From assembly GCA_031273045.1 (NCBI GenBank), contig JAISSQ010000159.1, positions 1 through 56,559 of the forward strand: a DNA stretch of 56,559 nt, given 5' to 3'. The stretch is from Puniceicoccales bacterium (GTDB lineage Bacteria > Verrucomicrobiota > Verrucomicrobiia > Opitutales > UBA953). The notes beneath the pieces were generated by a model. That model had not been told where the DNA came from. It made no database searches and worked only from the letters and a program-made list of their open reading frames with translations. Positions 40,653-47,919 of the stretch are shown here, in pieces; the stretch's first letter is position 1, and every line of letters starts with the position of its first letter. The position numbers and the translations under genes are program-made.

Positions 40653-40669
40653 GGGAGGAGGAAGCCGAA

Positions 40670-40744
40670 AGGATGAAGGATGAGGGATGAAGGATGAATG
40701 CGGCGGAATGAAGCACCGGAATGAAGCGGAAGGATGAAGGATGA
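40670..40744 (+). repeat. AGGATGA heptamer repeats downstream of the autotransporter
   Basis: Four tandem heptamers lie at 40670-40697 (the third has G in place of the first A) and two more at 40731-40744, separated by GGAATGAAGC-like degenerate copies. The tract begins 17 bp after the stop codon. I see no gene in it. Confidence 0.8.
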
Positions 40745-40762
40745 ATGCGCCCGCGCTCTCTT

Positions 40763-41006
40763 GGGAGCGCGGGTCTCCTGACCCGCATCGCAGGGCGCGA
40801 CAGGTCTCCATTCTTGCACAGAGTGTCTTTGCCTTGTTGCCAGGCGGCCGCACACATGGAGCGCCGACTTTCAAGTCGGCTTGGAAGAGGTGCGGCGCAG
40901 CCGCCTTGCCTTCTCTTTTTTAATAGTGGCGGCTGCGCCGCATAGGGCATGCGAGCCGACTTGAAAGTCGGCGCTCCCAGTTGCGGGTCAGGAGAACCGC
41001 GCTCCC
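40763..41006. repeat. 24-bp inverted repeat pair flanking the first 120-bp element
   Basis: The left arm 40763-40786 (GGGAGCGCGGGTCTCCTGAC...) and right arm 40983-41006 are reverse complements with one mismatch in 24 bp. Each arm also folds on itself (GCGGGT with ACCCGC at 40769-40786). An extra stem pairs 40750-40758 with 40765-40773. The arms bracket the 120-bp element at 40858-40977, giving a nested REP/BIME-like structure. Confidence 0.85.
40858..40977. repeat. 120-bp palindromic element, copy 1
   Basis: The ends are perfect 24-bp inverted repeats (40858-40881 and 40954-40977), and each end is itself a hairpin (GCCGACTT-TC-AAGTCGGC at 40863-40880). Inside, GCGGCGCAGCCGCC pairs with GGCGGCTGCGCCGC, with a six-T run between them. 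There is no coding content. The layout is like REP doublets mobilised by RAYT transposases, but no transposase gene is in the window. Confidence 0.9.
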
Positions 41007-41052
41007 ACCCACCACACGACGAGCCGATACACACATGGAGCACCAGACACAT

Positions 41053-41172
41053 GGAGCGCCGACTTTCAAGTCGGCTTGGAAGAGGTGCGGCGTAGCCGCC
41101 TTGCCTTCTCTTTTTTAATAGTGGCGGCTGCGCCGCATAGGGCATGCGAGCCGACTTGAAAGTCGGCGCTCC
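41053..41172. repeat. 120-bp palindromic element, copy 2
   Basis: This is the same length and orientation as copy 1 and differs at a single base (C40898 against T41093). The two copies are 75 bp apart. The shared flank ACACATGGAGC before each copy suggests the repeat unit is slightly longer than 120 bp. A fragment of the core (GCGGCGTAGCCGCC) recurs at 41193-41206. Confidence 0.9.
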
Positions 41173-41206
41173 ATGTGTGTGGTCGCCTCCATGCGGCGTA
41201 GCCGCC

Positions 41207-41362
41207 ACTCTATTTTAGGGCACTCCTAAAAAACGTCTCACCGTTAGAAATCACACGAGGACACGAAAACATGAAGCAGCACTCTCAAACCCGTTGGGGT
41301 TGAGATTGCTACAAACATTGTTTCTTGAGAGGTGACTTTTTCCCGCGTCACCGGTGGTGCGC
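41207..41362. other. Intergenic remainder with weak hairpins
   Basis: I see no gene here. Three hairpins can be drawn: TTTTAGG/CCTAAAA at 41213-41231, TCTCAA-CCC/GGGTTGAGA at 41283-41305 with one bulged A, and GGTGAC/GTCACC near 41331-41352. None has a proper T-tract, so I do not call a terminator. The tract separates the autotransporter from the end of the convergent TPR gene and is less GC-rich than its neighbours. Confidence 0.5.
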
Positions 41363-43393
41363 TTACATCAGCGCGAGGCCTTTGAGGTCGGGGCGGACAA
41401 GCGGAGCGACGGCGGCGCGCAACGCGGCGGCGTCGGGCTGGCGGGCGGCGTCGGGAGTGGCGAGCCAGCGGGCGATTTCCGTCCAGACCTTCGGGTTCGG
41501 GCGGGGCATTTTCAGGAGTTGCGCGATGTCGGCGGTCAGTGGACGCCGCGAGCCGATGGCGGCGGTTTCGCTACACGCAATGCGCGCGGAGACGAAGTCG
41601 GCGAGCAGTTGCGCGTTGCGCCGGTGGATGGCGACGCCGCTTTCGAGCAGACGCATGGCGTCGGTGTCGGCGCCGGCGCGGCGCAGCAGGTCAGCGGCGT
41701 TGGAATAGGTCTGGGCTGCGATTTTTCGCGGGCTTCGCAGGAGGGCGTCGATTTCGCCGCGCAGCCGGTTGCGCTCGGCGGGGACGGAGCCGGAGGGCGA
41801 GGCGAGGGCTTCGGCGACGGTGAGGTTGTCGAGGCGGCGGCGCAGTTCTGCGACTTTGGCGAAGGTCTCGGCGTCGGAGCGCGTTTCGACGGTGAACGCT
41901 TCGAGGTGCCGGCGCGCGGCCTGTCGGTCGCTTTTTCCGAAGTAGGCGGCGGCGAGGATTGCGTGGCTGACGCCGTTGGAGGCGGCGGCGAATTCCGGCG
42001 TGTCGAAGCGCGTCTGTCGGGCGGCGTCGAGGGCGTCGTCGTAGCGTCCGGCGCGCACGAGTGCCTCGATGCGGAGCGTTTCGAGCAACGCCCGTTCGGA
42101 CGGGTCGCTGCCGCCGGTGGTGGCGGACTGGCGGGCGCGTCCGGCGGCTCGGCACTGTTCGGCGAGTTCGGGGCGGGCGCGTTCGGAGGCGAGGGTGGCG
42201 AGTTGGATGAGCGCGGCGGGGGTGGCGGCGTGGCGGGCGAGGTAGTCCTTCACGGCGGCGTCGAACGCGGCGCGCTCGCCGGCGGCGTCGAGGTAGAGCA
42301 GCCGTTGGAGTGCCGCCGGCGCGCTCGCGGGCGTCTCCTTGAGGCGTTGCGTGGCGATGGCGAGGGCGTTCGGCGTCTCGCCCAGACCGGCGTAGAAGCG
42401 GGCGACCTGCGCGAGGAGCGAGTCGCGGGCGCGTCCGCGAAACGCCGGTGCCGCCTTGTAGAGCAGTTCAATCGCGCCGCGCGTGTCCTTGCCGAAGTAG
42501 AGCGCGCGCGCTTCGAGCAAGCGCGCCTCGATGGTGCGCAGTCCGCTGCGGCGGACGTGCGCGGCGGCGTCGGTGTATTCGCCCAGCGCGAAGGCGGCGA
42601 TGGCGGCGTGGAAGTTGAGCGTCTCCGCCACCGGCGGCGGCAGGTCGGGATTTTTCAGCAGCGAGCGCAGGGTGCGCAGGGACTGCGCCTCGCGGCCGGC
42701 GGCTTCGAGGATTTTGAAGTATCGCTCGTAGTAGTCGCGGTTCACGGCGTCGGCGATGTTGATGCCGTGCATTCCGGTTTCGAGCGTCGTGGCGGCGGCG
42801 TCGAGGTCGCCCAGCAGTGTCTGCTGCATGTCCGCGAGCAGGAGGCGCGGGCGCGGGTCGGAGGGCGCGCAGCGTGTGGCGAGTTGGAGCGCGTTGTAGG
42901 CGTCCGCGAAACGCTTCGCCTGCAGGGCGGCGACGGCGGCGGTGTGGAAATAGTTTCCGATGCGGTTCATGTGCGCCGCGCGGATTTCCCACGCGCGCGC
43001 CGGCTCGTCCGAGATTTGCGCGAGCGAGAGGCGGATGAGCGAGCGCAGGAGCGGGTCGGGAACCTCGGCGTTCGCGCGCCCCAGCAGGGCGTCGGCATAC
43101 TTGCGCACATCGGCGTCGCCGGTCTTCGGAATCTGGTTGAGCAGGAGCAGGTCAACGGGAATCTGCCGCGCGGGAAGGGGCGTGAACGCGGGCTTTTTTT
43201 CTCCCGTTTTGCTCTCGGTGGCGGCACCGGTGGTGGCGGGGACGGGCGCGGCGGGGACGACCTTGGCGGGTGCCGCCGGTGCCGGCGCGGCGTTGGCAGG
43301 AAGGGCGGGGAAGGCGGCGAAGGCGGCGAGCGCGGCGGTTCCGGCGAGATGGGCGAAGACGGCGGTCGCTCGGTGCGGTGGGCAATAACTCAT
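41363..43393 (-). CDS. Secreted TPR-repeat protein
   Basis: This 676-residue protein starts at the ATG at 43393; a GTG codon lies immediately upstream at 43396. The N-terminus has a hydrophobic signal segment (TAALAAFAAFPALPANAAPA, near residues 19-38) and then a Pro/Ala linker, so export to the periplasm is likely. The rest is alpha-helical with degenerate tetratricopeptide repeats, for example AAVAALQAKRFADAYNALQL followed by D-P-R-P-R-L-L-L-A-D. Helical pairs continue to the C-terminus. TPR domains are protein-binding scaffolds. No enzyme motif is visible and the partner is unknown. It lies 79 bp downstream of lysA on the same strand and may be co-transcribed with it. It converges on the autotransporter. 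Confidence 0.85.
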   Translation of the reverse strand: MSYCPPHRATAVFAHLAGTAALAAFAAFPALPANAAPAPAAPAKVVPAAPVPATTGAATESKTGEKKPAFTPLPARQIPVDLLLLNQIPKTGDADVRKYADALLGRANAEVPDPLLRSLIRLSLAQISDEPARAWEIRAAHMNRIGNYFHTAAVAALQAKRFADAYNALQLATRCAPSDPRPRLLLADMQQTLLGDLDAAATTLETGMHGINIADAVNRDYYERYFKILEAAGREAQSLRTLRSLLKNPDLPPPVAETLNFHAAIAAFALGEYTDAAAHVRRSGLRTIEARLLEARALYFGKDTRGAIELLYKAAPAFRGRARDSLLAQVARFYAGLGETPNALAIATQRLKETPASAPAALQRLLYLDAAGERAAFDAAVKDYLARHAATPAALIQLATLASERARPELAEQCRAAGRARQSATTGGSDPSERALLETLRIEALVRAGRYDDALDAARQTRFDTPEFAAASNGVSHAILAAAYFGKSDRQAARRHLEAFTVETRSDAETFAKVAELRRRLDNLTVAEALASPSGSVPAERNRLRGEIDALLRSPRKIAAQTYSNAADLLRRAGADTDAMRLLESGVAIHRRNAQLLADFVSARIACSETAAIGSRRPLTADIAQLLKMPRPNPKVWTEIARWLATPDAARQPDAAALRAAVAPLVRPDLKGLALM

Positions 43394-43472
43394 CACCGAC
43401 AGGGAAAATGCTCACGGCGATTTTTCAACCGGCAAAAGCGCGCCGGACAAGGCGGTGCCGCTGCCGGTGCCG

Positions 43473-44843
43473 CTATTCCGGCGCGACTTCGTTGGCGATG
43501 ATTTGCTCCAGTGTCTGCCGCCGGCGGATGAGGCGCGCAACGCCGTCGGTGCCGGCGAGCACCTCCGGCGCTTCGGGGAACGAGTTGTAGTTCTTCGCGC
43601 TCATCGCCGAGCAGTAGGCGCCGCAGCCGCCGATGAGCAGCAGGTCTCCGCGCCGCGTCGCCGCCGGCAGCGCGCGCGCCGAAAGCGTCTCCGGCTCGCC
43701 GGCGGCGCAAGTCACGAGGTCGCCCGACTCGCAACAATGCCCGACGACGATGAAGTCCGCACTATCTCCCCGCTCCCCGCTCCCCGCTCCCCGTTCCCAT
43801 TGGGCGACGACCGCCACGGGGTGCTGCGCGCCGTAGAGCGAGGGGCGCAGGAGTTCGGTCATGCCGGAGTCGAGTTTGAGGAAACGGCGGCCGCCGACGC
43901 CGGTGTCGGTGACGTCCTGCACGGTCGCGAGCAACACGCCGCAGTTCGCCACGAGAAAGGTGCCCGGCTCGATTTCGAGGCGCAGGCGGCGTCCGGTCTC
44001 GGCGGCGAAGCGGACGAAGGCGTCGCGCACGGGCGCGCCGACGGTTTGCAGGTCGGTCTCCTTTTCGCCGGTGACGCGCGCGACCTTGTAGCCGCCGCCG
44101 AGGTTGAGCGTCGCCACCTCCGGCATGCGTCGCGCGAGTTCGAGCGAGGCGACGGCGACCTGCTGCCACACGAGCGGGTCGCTGCCGGAGCCGATGTGCG
44201 TGTGCAGGCGCGTGACGCGCAGCCCGGCGCCGGCGGCGAGCGCGAGGGCGTCGCCGAGGTATTCGTGCCAGACGCCGAACGAGGCGTCGGGACCGCCGAC
44301 GTTCGTCTTGCCGGTGCCGCCGCTGCCGCGGCCGGGGTTCACGCGAATCCCGATTTCAAGCGGGGTGCCGGTGCCGGCGCGCCGCCTCGCGGCTTCGCCG
44401 AGGCGCTCCAACTGCGACAGCGAGCAGGCGTTGACGGTGACGCCGGCGTCGAGCAGCGCGGCGATGTCCGCCGGCAACTCCTGCGTCGAGAGCGAGATTT
44501 TCGCGGGCGCGACACCGGCGAGGATTGCGCGGCGCGCCTCGAAGCCGGAACTGGCGTCGAAGTGCAGCCCGCGCCTGTCGAAGAGGCGCAGCACGGCGGC
44601 GTTCGGCAACGCCTTCATCGCGAATCGCGCGGTCAGTCCGAAGGCGTTCGGGAACGCGAGCGCGGCGTCCGCCCGCCGTTCGAGTGCCGGCTGCGAATAG
44701 ACGAAGCACGGCGTGCCGAAGCGCGCGGCAATCTCGCGGGCGAGCGCCGGCGGCACAAGGCGGCGCGGGTCGTGCGGGTCGTCGCCGGACGGGGCGGGCG
44801 CGGCGGCGTTCCGCGCGTCGTTTCGGGCGTTCTCGTTGTGCAT
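43473..44843 (-). CDS. lysA: Diaminopimelate decarboxylase
   Basis: This PLP enzyme of fold type III converts meso-diaminopimelate to L-lysine and CO2, the last step of lysine synthesis. The protein has 456 residues from the ATG at 44843; a longer in-frame extension upstream is Cys/Arg-rich and crosses the likely promoter, so I reject it. The PLP lysine is K77 in RFAMKAL. Further family motifs are HTHIGSG, LNLGGGYKV, EPGTFLVANCGV, CCESGDLV and the late GCGAYCSAMSAKNYNSF. Residues WERGAGSGERGD come from a heptamer DNA repeat and form an extra loop. The gene is divergent from the small basic protein gene, with 110 bp between the starts. Confidence 0.93.
   Translation of the reverse strand: MHNENARNDARNAAAPAPSGDDPHDPRRLVPPALAREIAARFGTPCFVYSQPALERRADAALAFPNAFGLTARFAMKALPNAAVLRLFDRRGLHFDASSGFEARRAILAGVAPAKISLSTQELPADIAALLDAGVTVNACSLSQLERLGEAARRRAGTGTPLEIGIRVNPGRGSGGTGKTNVGGPDASFGVWHEYLGDALALAAGAGLRVTRLHTHIGSGSDPLVWQQVAVASLELARRMPEVATLNLGGGYKVARVTGEKETDLQTVGAPVRDAFVRFAAETGRRLRLEIEPGTFLVANCGVLLATVQDVTDTGVGGRRFLKLDSGMTELLRPSLYGAQHPVAVVAQWERGAGSGERGDSADFIVVGHCCESGDLVTCAAGEPETLSARALPAATRRGDLLLIGGCGAYCSAMSAKNYNSFPEAPEVLAGTDGVARLIRRRQTLEQIIANEVAPE
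43768..43792 (-). repeat. GGGGAGC heptamer tract inside lysA (G4-capable)
   Basis: On the coding strand four GGGG runs are separated by AGC, giving about 3.5 tandem GGGGAGC heptamers. Twenty-one bases (three units) keep the frame and encode a seven-residue period (G-A-G-S-G-E-R). The G runs with 3-nt loops meet the usual G-quadruplex pattern and would be present in the lysA mRNA. Confidence 0.85.
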
Positions 44844-44873
44844 GACCGGCGACGGTAGCGGGCAAAGCCGCCC

Positions 44874-44902
44874 TTGACAACAGGGGCGTCGCCGGCAGGA
44901 TT
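44874..44902 (+). promoter_or_regulatory. Possible sigma-70-type promoter for the small basic protein operon
   Basis: A perfect TTGACA lies at 44874-44879. At 17 bp spacing the -10 position reads AGGATT (two of six matches to TATAAT), so the -10 box is weak. It is placed to give a leader of about 45 nt before the ATG at 44954. No Shine-Dalgarno sequence is evident before that ATG. Confidence 0.35.
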
Positions 44903-44953
44903 TCGCGTCACCAACGGACAACCTCCAACAACCGCAAAACCGCACCGCCACAC

Positions 44954-45067
44954 ATGGGAAAGCAATACAACAAGGTCATCAAACGCCGCCGTGCCCGCGC
45001 CTACGAGAGCCGCGTCAAACAGCGCATTCATGAAGCCATTGCCGCCGCCAAAAAAACCAAGAAGTGA
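44954..45067 (+). CDS. Small basic protein, 37 residues
   Basis: The reading frame starts MGKQYNKVIKRRRARAYESR and ends in KKTKK. About 15 of 37 residues are Lys or Arg. Composition and size suggest a nucleic-acid or ribosome-associated peptide. I recall similar tiny MGKQY-type proteins in verrucomicrobial genomes but cannot verify that here. It is not recognisably a standard ribosomal protein. The lipoprotein ORF overlaps its 3' end by 38 bp in another frame. Confidence 0.7.
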   Translation: MGKQYNKVIKRRRARAYESRVKQRIHEAIAAAKKTKK

Positions 45068-45689
45068 GGCGTTGCCGGCGCGCTCAACCGCCACCGGCGG
45101 CGGCGCGCACGCCGCCCGTTTCCGCCCTCTCCGCCGCGCCGCGAAATCCGCGTTCGCGGCGTTCGTTTTTGCCGCGCTCGCCGGCGGTTGCGCCTCGTCC
45201 GGAAATTCCGCCAAGACGCCGCCGGCACCGGCACCGGCGGCGAAGCCCGCGTCCGCCGCGTCCGCCGCCAAAATCGCCTACGTGCGCGCCGAATGGAAGC
45301 GCGCCGAGGATTTCAAGCGCATCAGCGAGTATCTCGGCGGCGACGAGAACTCCGGCGGCGACGTCGTGCTGCGCACCGTGCCGTCCGGTGCCGACGGCGC
45401 ACGCGGCGGTTTCTATTTCACCACCGGTTTCGCGCACGGAACGCGACTGCCGGCGGGGACGGTCTTCACGCTCGAATACCTCGCCGGCGGCGAGCGCGTC
45501 CCGCAAACGCGCCGCTTCACGCTGCCCGCCGAGTTCCGCGCCGGTCCGTTCGGCGAGGTGTTGCTGGGACTGACCGGCGGCGACTGGACCGACCGGCGGC
45601 GAAAAATGGTCGCGTGGCGGCTGACGGTCTCGACGCCCGACGGACGCGCGCCGGCTGTCCAAAAAAGTTTCCTCTGGTCGCTCGATTGA
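45030..45689 (+). CDS. Putative lipoprotein of unknown function
   Basis: The protein has 219 residues from the ATG at 45030. A TTG at 45072, just after the upstream stop codon, is an alternative start giving 205 residues. After a basic N-region comes a hydrophobic stretch (SAFAAFVFAALAGGC) ending in a lipobox-like A-G-G-C with Cys54 as the probable lipidated residue. A short Ala/Pro linker follows, then a beta-rich domain of about 135 residues including RAEWKRAEDFKRISEYLGG and FYFTTGFAHGTRLPAGT. I do not recognise the family. It lies 15 bp upstream of the glycosyltransferase and is probably in the same operon. Confidence 0.75.
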   Translation: MKPLPPPKKPRSEALPARSTATGGGAHAARFRPLRRAAKSAFAAFVFAALAGGCASSGNSAKTPPAPAPAAKPASAASAAKIAYVRAEWKRAEDFKRISEYLGGDENSGGDVVLRTVPSGADGARGGFYFTTGFAHGTRLPAGTVFTLEYLAGGERVPQTRRFTLPAEFRAGPFGEVLLGLTGGDWTDRRRKMVAWRLTVSTPDGRAPAVQKSFLWSLD

Positions 45690-45704
45690 GCGACCCTGCG
45701 CGCC

Positions 45705-46898
45705 GTGCTGTTTTTCGACGTCACCAAGAGCCGCGCGGCGCGGCACCGCTCCGGGCTCGTGCGCGTTTCCGAGCGGTTGCTCGCCGAACTCTCCGCGCTC
45801 ACGCCGGTGACGCCTGTCCGCTGGCATGCCGGCGGTTGGATGCGCGCCGGTGCCGGCGGGGATATCCGTGGCACCGGCGGCGGGAGCGGCGGAGGTGCAC
45901 TCGGCGGCATCGCCGGTGCGCTGGCGAGGATTTTTTGCTTCGGCGGCGCCGGCACCGGCGGCGGGCGGGTCGCGCTTTCCGAAGGCGACACGCTGCTCAC
46001 GCCCGAACTTTTTTCCGAGGAGGAGCGGCCGGGGTTCGGCGAATTTTTGCGGACGCGGAAGTGCCGAGCCGCCGCGATTTTCCACGACGCCATCCCGCTC
46101 AAAATGCCGGAGTGGTGCCGCTCAAAAAGTGTCGCGCGTCACGCCGGCTACATGCGCTTGCTCGCCGGATTCGACCGCGTGCTCGCCATCTCGCAGGACG
46201 CTCGGCGCGACCTGCTCGGCTTCTGGCAGTGGGCGGGGGTGACCACCGGTGGCGCGTTCGCCGGCAACGTGCCCGTCTCGCCGCCGCCGGTGGTGGATGT
46301 CGTCACGTGGGGCGCGGATTTTTCCGGCGCGCCGCGCGTCACCGACACCGCCGCCCCGCTTGCCCCGCCGTCGCTGCTGTGCGTCGGCATCGTCGAACCG
46401 CGCAAAAACCACGCCTTCCTGCTTGATGTCTGCGCCGCGCTCTGGGACAGCGGTCTGCGCTTCACGCTGACTGTCACGGGGCGCGTCAACACGGAGACCG
46501 GCACCGCCGCCGCCGCGAAACTGCGCGCGTTCGCCGGACGCTACGCCGGTTTGCTACGCCATCTGCCCGCCACCGGTGACGCCGCGCTTGCCGACCTTTA
46601 CGCGAACACGCGCGCCGTCGTTTTCCCGACGCTCGCCGAGGGCTTCGGACTTCCGCTCATCGAGGCACTTTGGGCGGGCGCGCCCTGTGTTTGCAGCGAC
46701 CTCCCCGTGCTGCGCGAACAGAGTGCCGCCGGTGGTTGCCTCCTCGTCCCGCCGAACGACTTTGTCGCTTGGAGCACCGTCCTGCGGGAAATTCTTTCCG
46801 ACGATGCTTCCGTCCTCCGCCTCCGCTCCGTCGCCCGAACGCGCCCCCTCCCCACTTGGCGCGAAACCGCCGCGCACGTCCTCGCACTCTTGCCGTAG
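45705..46898 (+). CDS. Glycosyltransferase, GT4-type (group 1)
   Basis: This 397-residue protein starts at GTG 45705, the only start codon between the upstream in-frame stop and the conserved region. It has the GT-B layout: an N-terminal acceptor half with HDAIPLKMP at 127-135, and a C-terminal nucleotide-sugar half opening with VGIVEPRKNH at 226-235. The E-x7-E motif is AEGFGLPLIEALWAG with E312 and E320. Such enzymes transfer sugars from activated donors to polysaccharide, LPS or glycolipid acceptors; donor and acceptor cannot be read here. An odd Gly-rich insert at residues 49-88 (GTGGGSGGGALGG) looks like expansion of GGC/ACC repeats. The 15-bp gap after the lipoprotein suggests translational coupling. 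Confidence 0.88.
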   Translation: MLFFDVTKSRAARHRSGLVRVSERLLAELSALTPVTPVRWHAGGWMRAGAGGDIRGTGGGSGGGALGGIAGALARIFCFGGAGTGGGRVALSEGDTLLTPELFSEEERPGFGEFLRTRKCRAAAIFHDAIPLKMPEWCRSKSVARHAGYMRLLAGFDRVLAISQDARRDLLGFWQWAGVTTGGAFAGNVPVSPPPVVDVVTWGADFSGAPRVTDTAAPLAPPSLLCVGIVEPRKNHAFLLDVCAALWDSGLRFTLTVTGRVNTETGTAAAAKLRAFAGRYAGLLRHLPATGDAALADLYANTRAVVFPTLAEGFGLPLIEALWAGAPCVCSDLPVLREQSAAGGCLLVPPNDFVAWSTVLREILSDDASVLRLRSVARTRPLPTWRETAAHVLALLP

Positions 46899-46915
46899 AT
46901 GCCGGCACCAGTGCC

Positions 46916-47434
46916 TTACTTCGAGGGCCGTATCGGCAGTTTGAAATCTTCGCTCTTGGCGGTCTGAAGAGCGCAGTGAAACGCGAGAAACAGTCCGTTC
47001 ATTCCAATCCCGTGCTTGGGGGTGCCGAAGTATTCCTGAAAGAGCAATTGCTCGATAAGCAGTTGGGTTTCCGGTGGCACTTCTTTGGTCCGAGTGTCCA
47101 CTCGGAAAAATTCACAGAGTGTCAGCAATGTGGCCTTGATGACCAAGCGCCCCTTTTCCCGCCCCTTTTCCTCATCATTTTCTGCCTTGGCGCGGTCGAG
47201 CAACTCGCCGCACGTCCAGCACGTCAGTTTAACGAGGTCGGGGGCGTCCTGCGTGATGTTGTGGCAGGAGAGGTGCTCCCCGTGGCGGTGGAGGGTCGCG
47301 ATGACAACGGCATCAAAGTCCGCTTCCGAAATGGCGATGTTGAATTTGGCGCAAATCTTTCGGACCCTCTTCAGGATGCTCCAGACGGCCTCTTTTCCCA
47401 ACTCGGCATCCGGGAGTTTTGTGATGTCTTGCAT
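46916..47434 (-). CDS. Unrecognised protein with CxxC and His cluster
   Basis: This 172-residue protein starts at the ATG at 47434 (MQDITKLPD); a TTG four codons upstream is possible. I do not recognise it. It is mainly helical and mixed in charge, with a His/Cys-rich segment (LHRHGEHLSCHN) followed by LTCWTCGELLD. That spacing could bind zinc, but this is a guess. The DNA is noticeably less GC-rich and its codon use less biased than that of the flanking genes, which hints at acquisition from elsewhere. It lies 58 bp downstream of the 67-residue ORF on the same strand and converges on the glycosyltransferase with 17 bp between stops. Confidence 0.7.
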   Translation of the reverse strand: MQDITKLPDAELGKEAVWSILKRVRKICAKFNIAISEADFDAVVIATLHRHGEHLSCHNITQDAPDLVKLTCWTCGELLDRAKAENDEEKGREKGRLVIKATLLTLCEFFRVDTRTKEVPPETQLLIEQLLFQEYFGTPKHGIGMNGLFLAFHCALQTAKSEDFKLPIRPSK

Positions 47435-47492
47435 GAGGGGGGGCAATGATTGTGGCGGCGGGGAGAAGGATTGAAGCAGGGAGGGCTACCGA

Positions 47493-47696
47493 TTATGCGG
47501 CACAGCGAGTGCGCGCGGCAGTATCGTCAAAAACGGAGTCGTCGTCAGTTCTGCCATAGTTCGCGTAGAACTGCAATGTCTCCCGACTTGTCCCGTTGTG
47601 CAGTTTTGCGAGCGGGTCGCGCTCGTTCGCGCTGTCGGATTTCGGGCTGTTCTTGACGAGGGCATCCCAGAGTTCGGAAAAACGTTCGTAGGTCAT
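47493..47696 (-). CDS. Small unrecognised protein, 67 residues
   Basis: The start MTYERFSELWDALVKN at 47696 gives 67 residues. The ORF extends another 29 codons upstream, but that part is Cys/Ser/His-rich and unlike coding sequence. The N-terminal half is helical and the C-terminus is acidic, then TAARTRCAA. It is paired with the lower-GC gene downstream and may form a two-gene unit with it. No Shine-Dalgarno sequence is evident. The 223 bp upstream to the epimerase gene hold nothing I can identify apart from one CACCGGTG palindrome. Confidence 0.5.
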   Translation of the reverse strand: MTYERFSELWDALVKNSPKSDSANERDPLAKLHNGTSRETLQFYANYGRTDDDSVFDDTAARTRCAA

Positions 47697-47919
47697 GGGG
47701 GAGAGTGTGTTTGAGAGGGTTGACGTGTGAGACGGACACGGAGCGAATCCGTGGTTGGACTGGGCGCAAGGGAAAAGGAACAACAGGTTAGGTCAAGTTT
47801 TGTCGCCGGTGATGACGTTTGCGTGGGCGACGCCGTTGGCGTGGAAAATCACCGGCACCGGCACCGGTGGGTAGCCCCGATAGGGTTGAGAGAGTTACGG
47901 GTATTGTCCCTCGTTTGCG

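Noticed and set aside
18792-39536. Long open minus-strand frames opposite the giant gene (18792-21239, 21258-25097, 25146-31670, 32751-39536)
   Set aside because: They follow from the C/G-ending codon bias of the sense gene. The products are low-complexity Arg/Gly/Ala/Asp/Glu/Val with no domains, so they are shadows.
39546-40874. Minus-strand 442-codon frame opposite the beta-barrel
   Set aside because: The sense strand encodes a clear barrel, and the antisense product has no recognisable features and runs into the intergenic repeats.
41213-41231. TTTTAGG/CCTAAAA hairpin as a terminator
   Set aside because: The stem is short and weak, and neither strand has a proper run of T after it.
40653-41362. 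CRISPR array in the repeat-rich intergenic region
   Set aside because: There are only two 120-bp copies, palindromic throughout, without short direct repeats and unique spacers, and no cas genes are near.
41354-43501. Plus-strand 715-codon frame over the TPR gene
   Set aside because: The product is Arg/Gly/Glu-rich and unstructured, while the minus strand gives a signal peptide and helical repeats.
43455-44858. Plus-strand 467-codon frame over lysA
   Set aside because: The minus strand encodes a recognisable diaminopimelate decarboxylase with all motifs.
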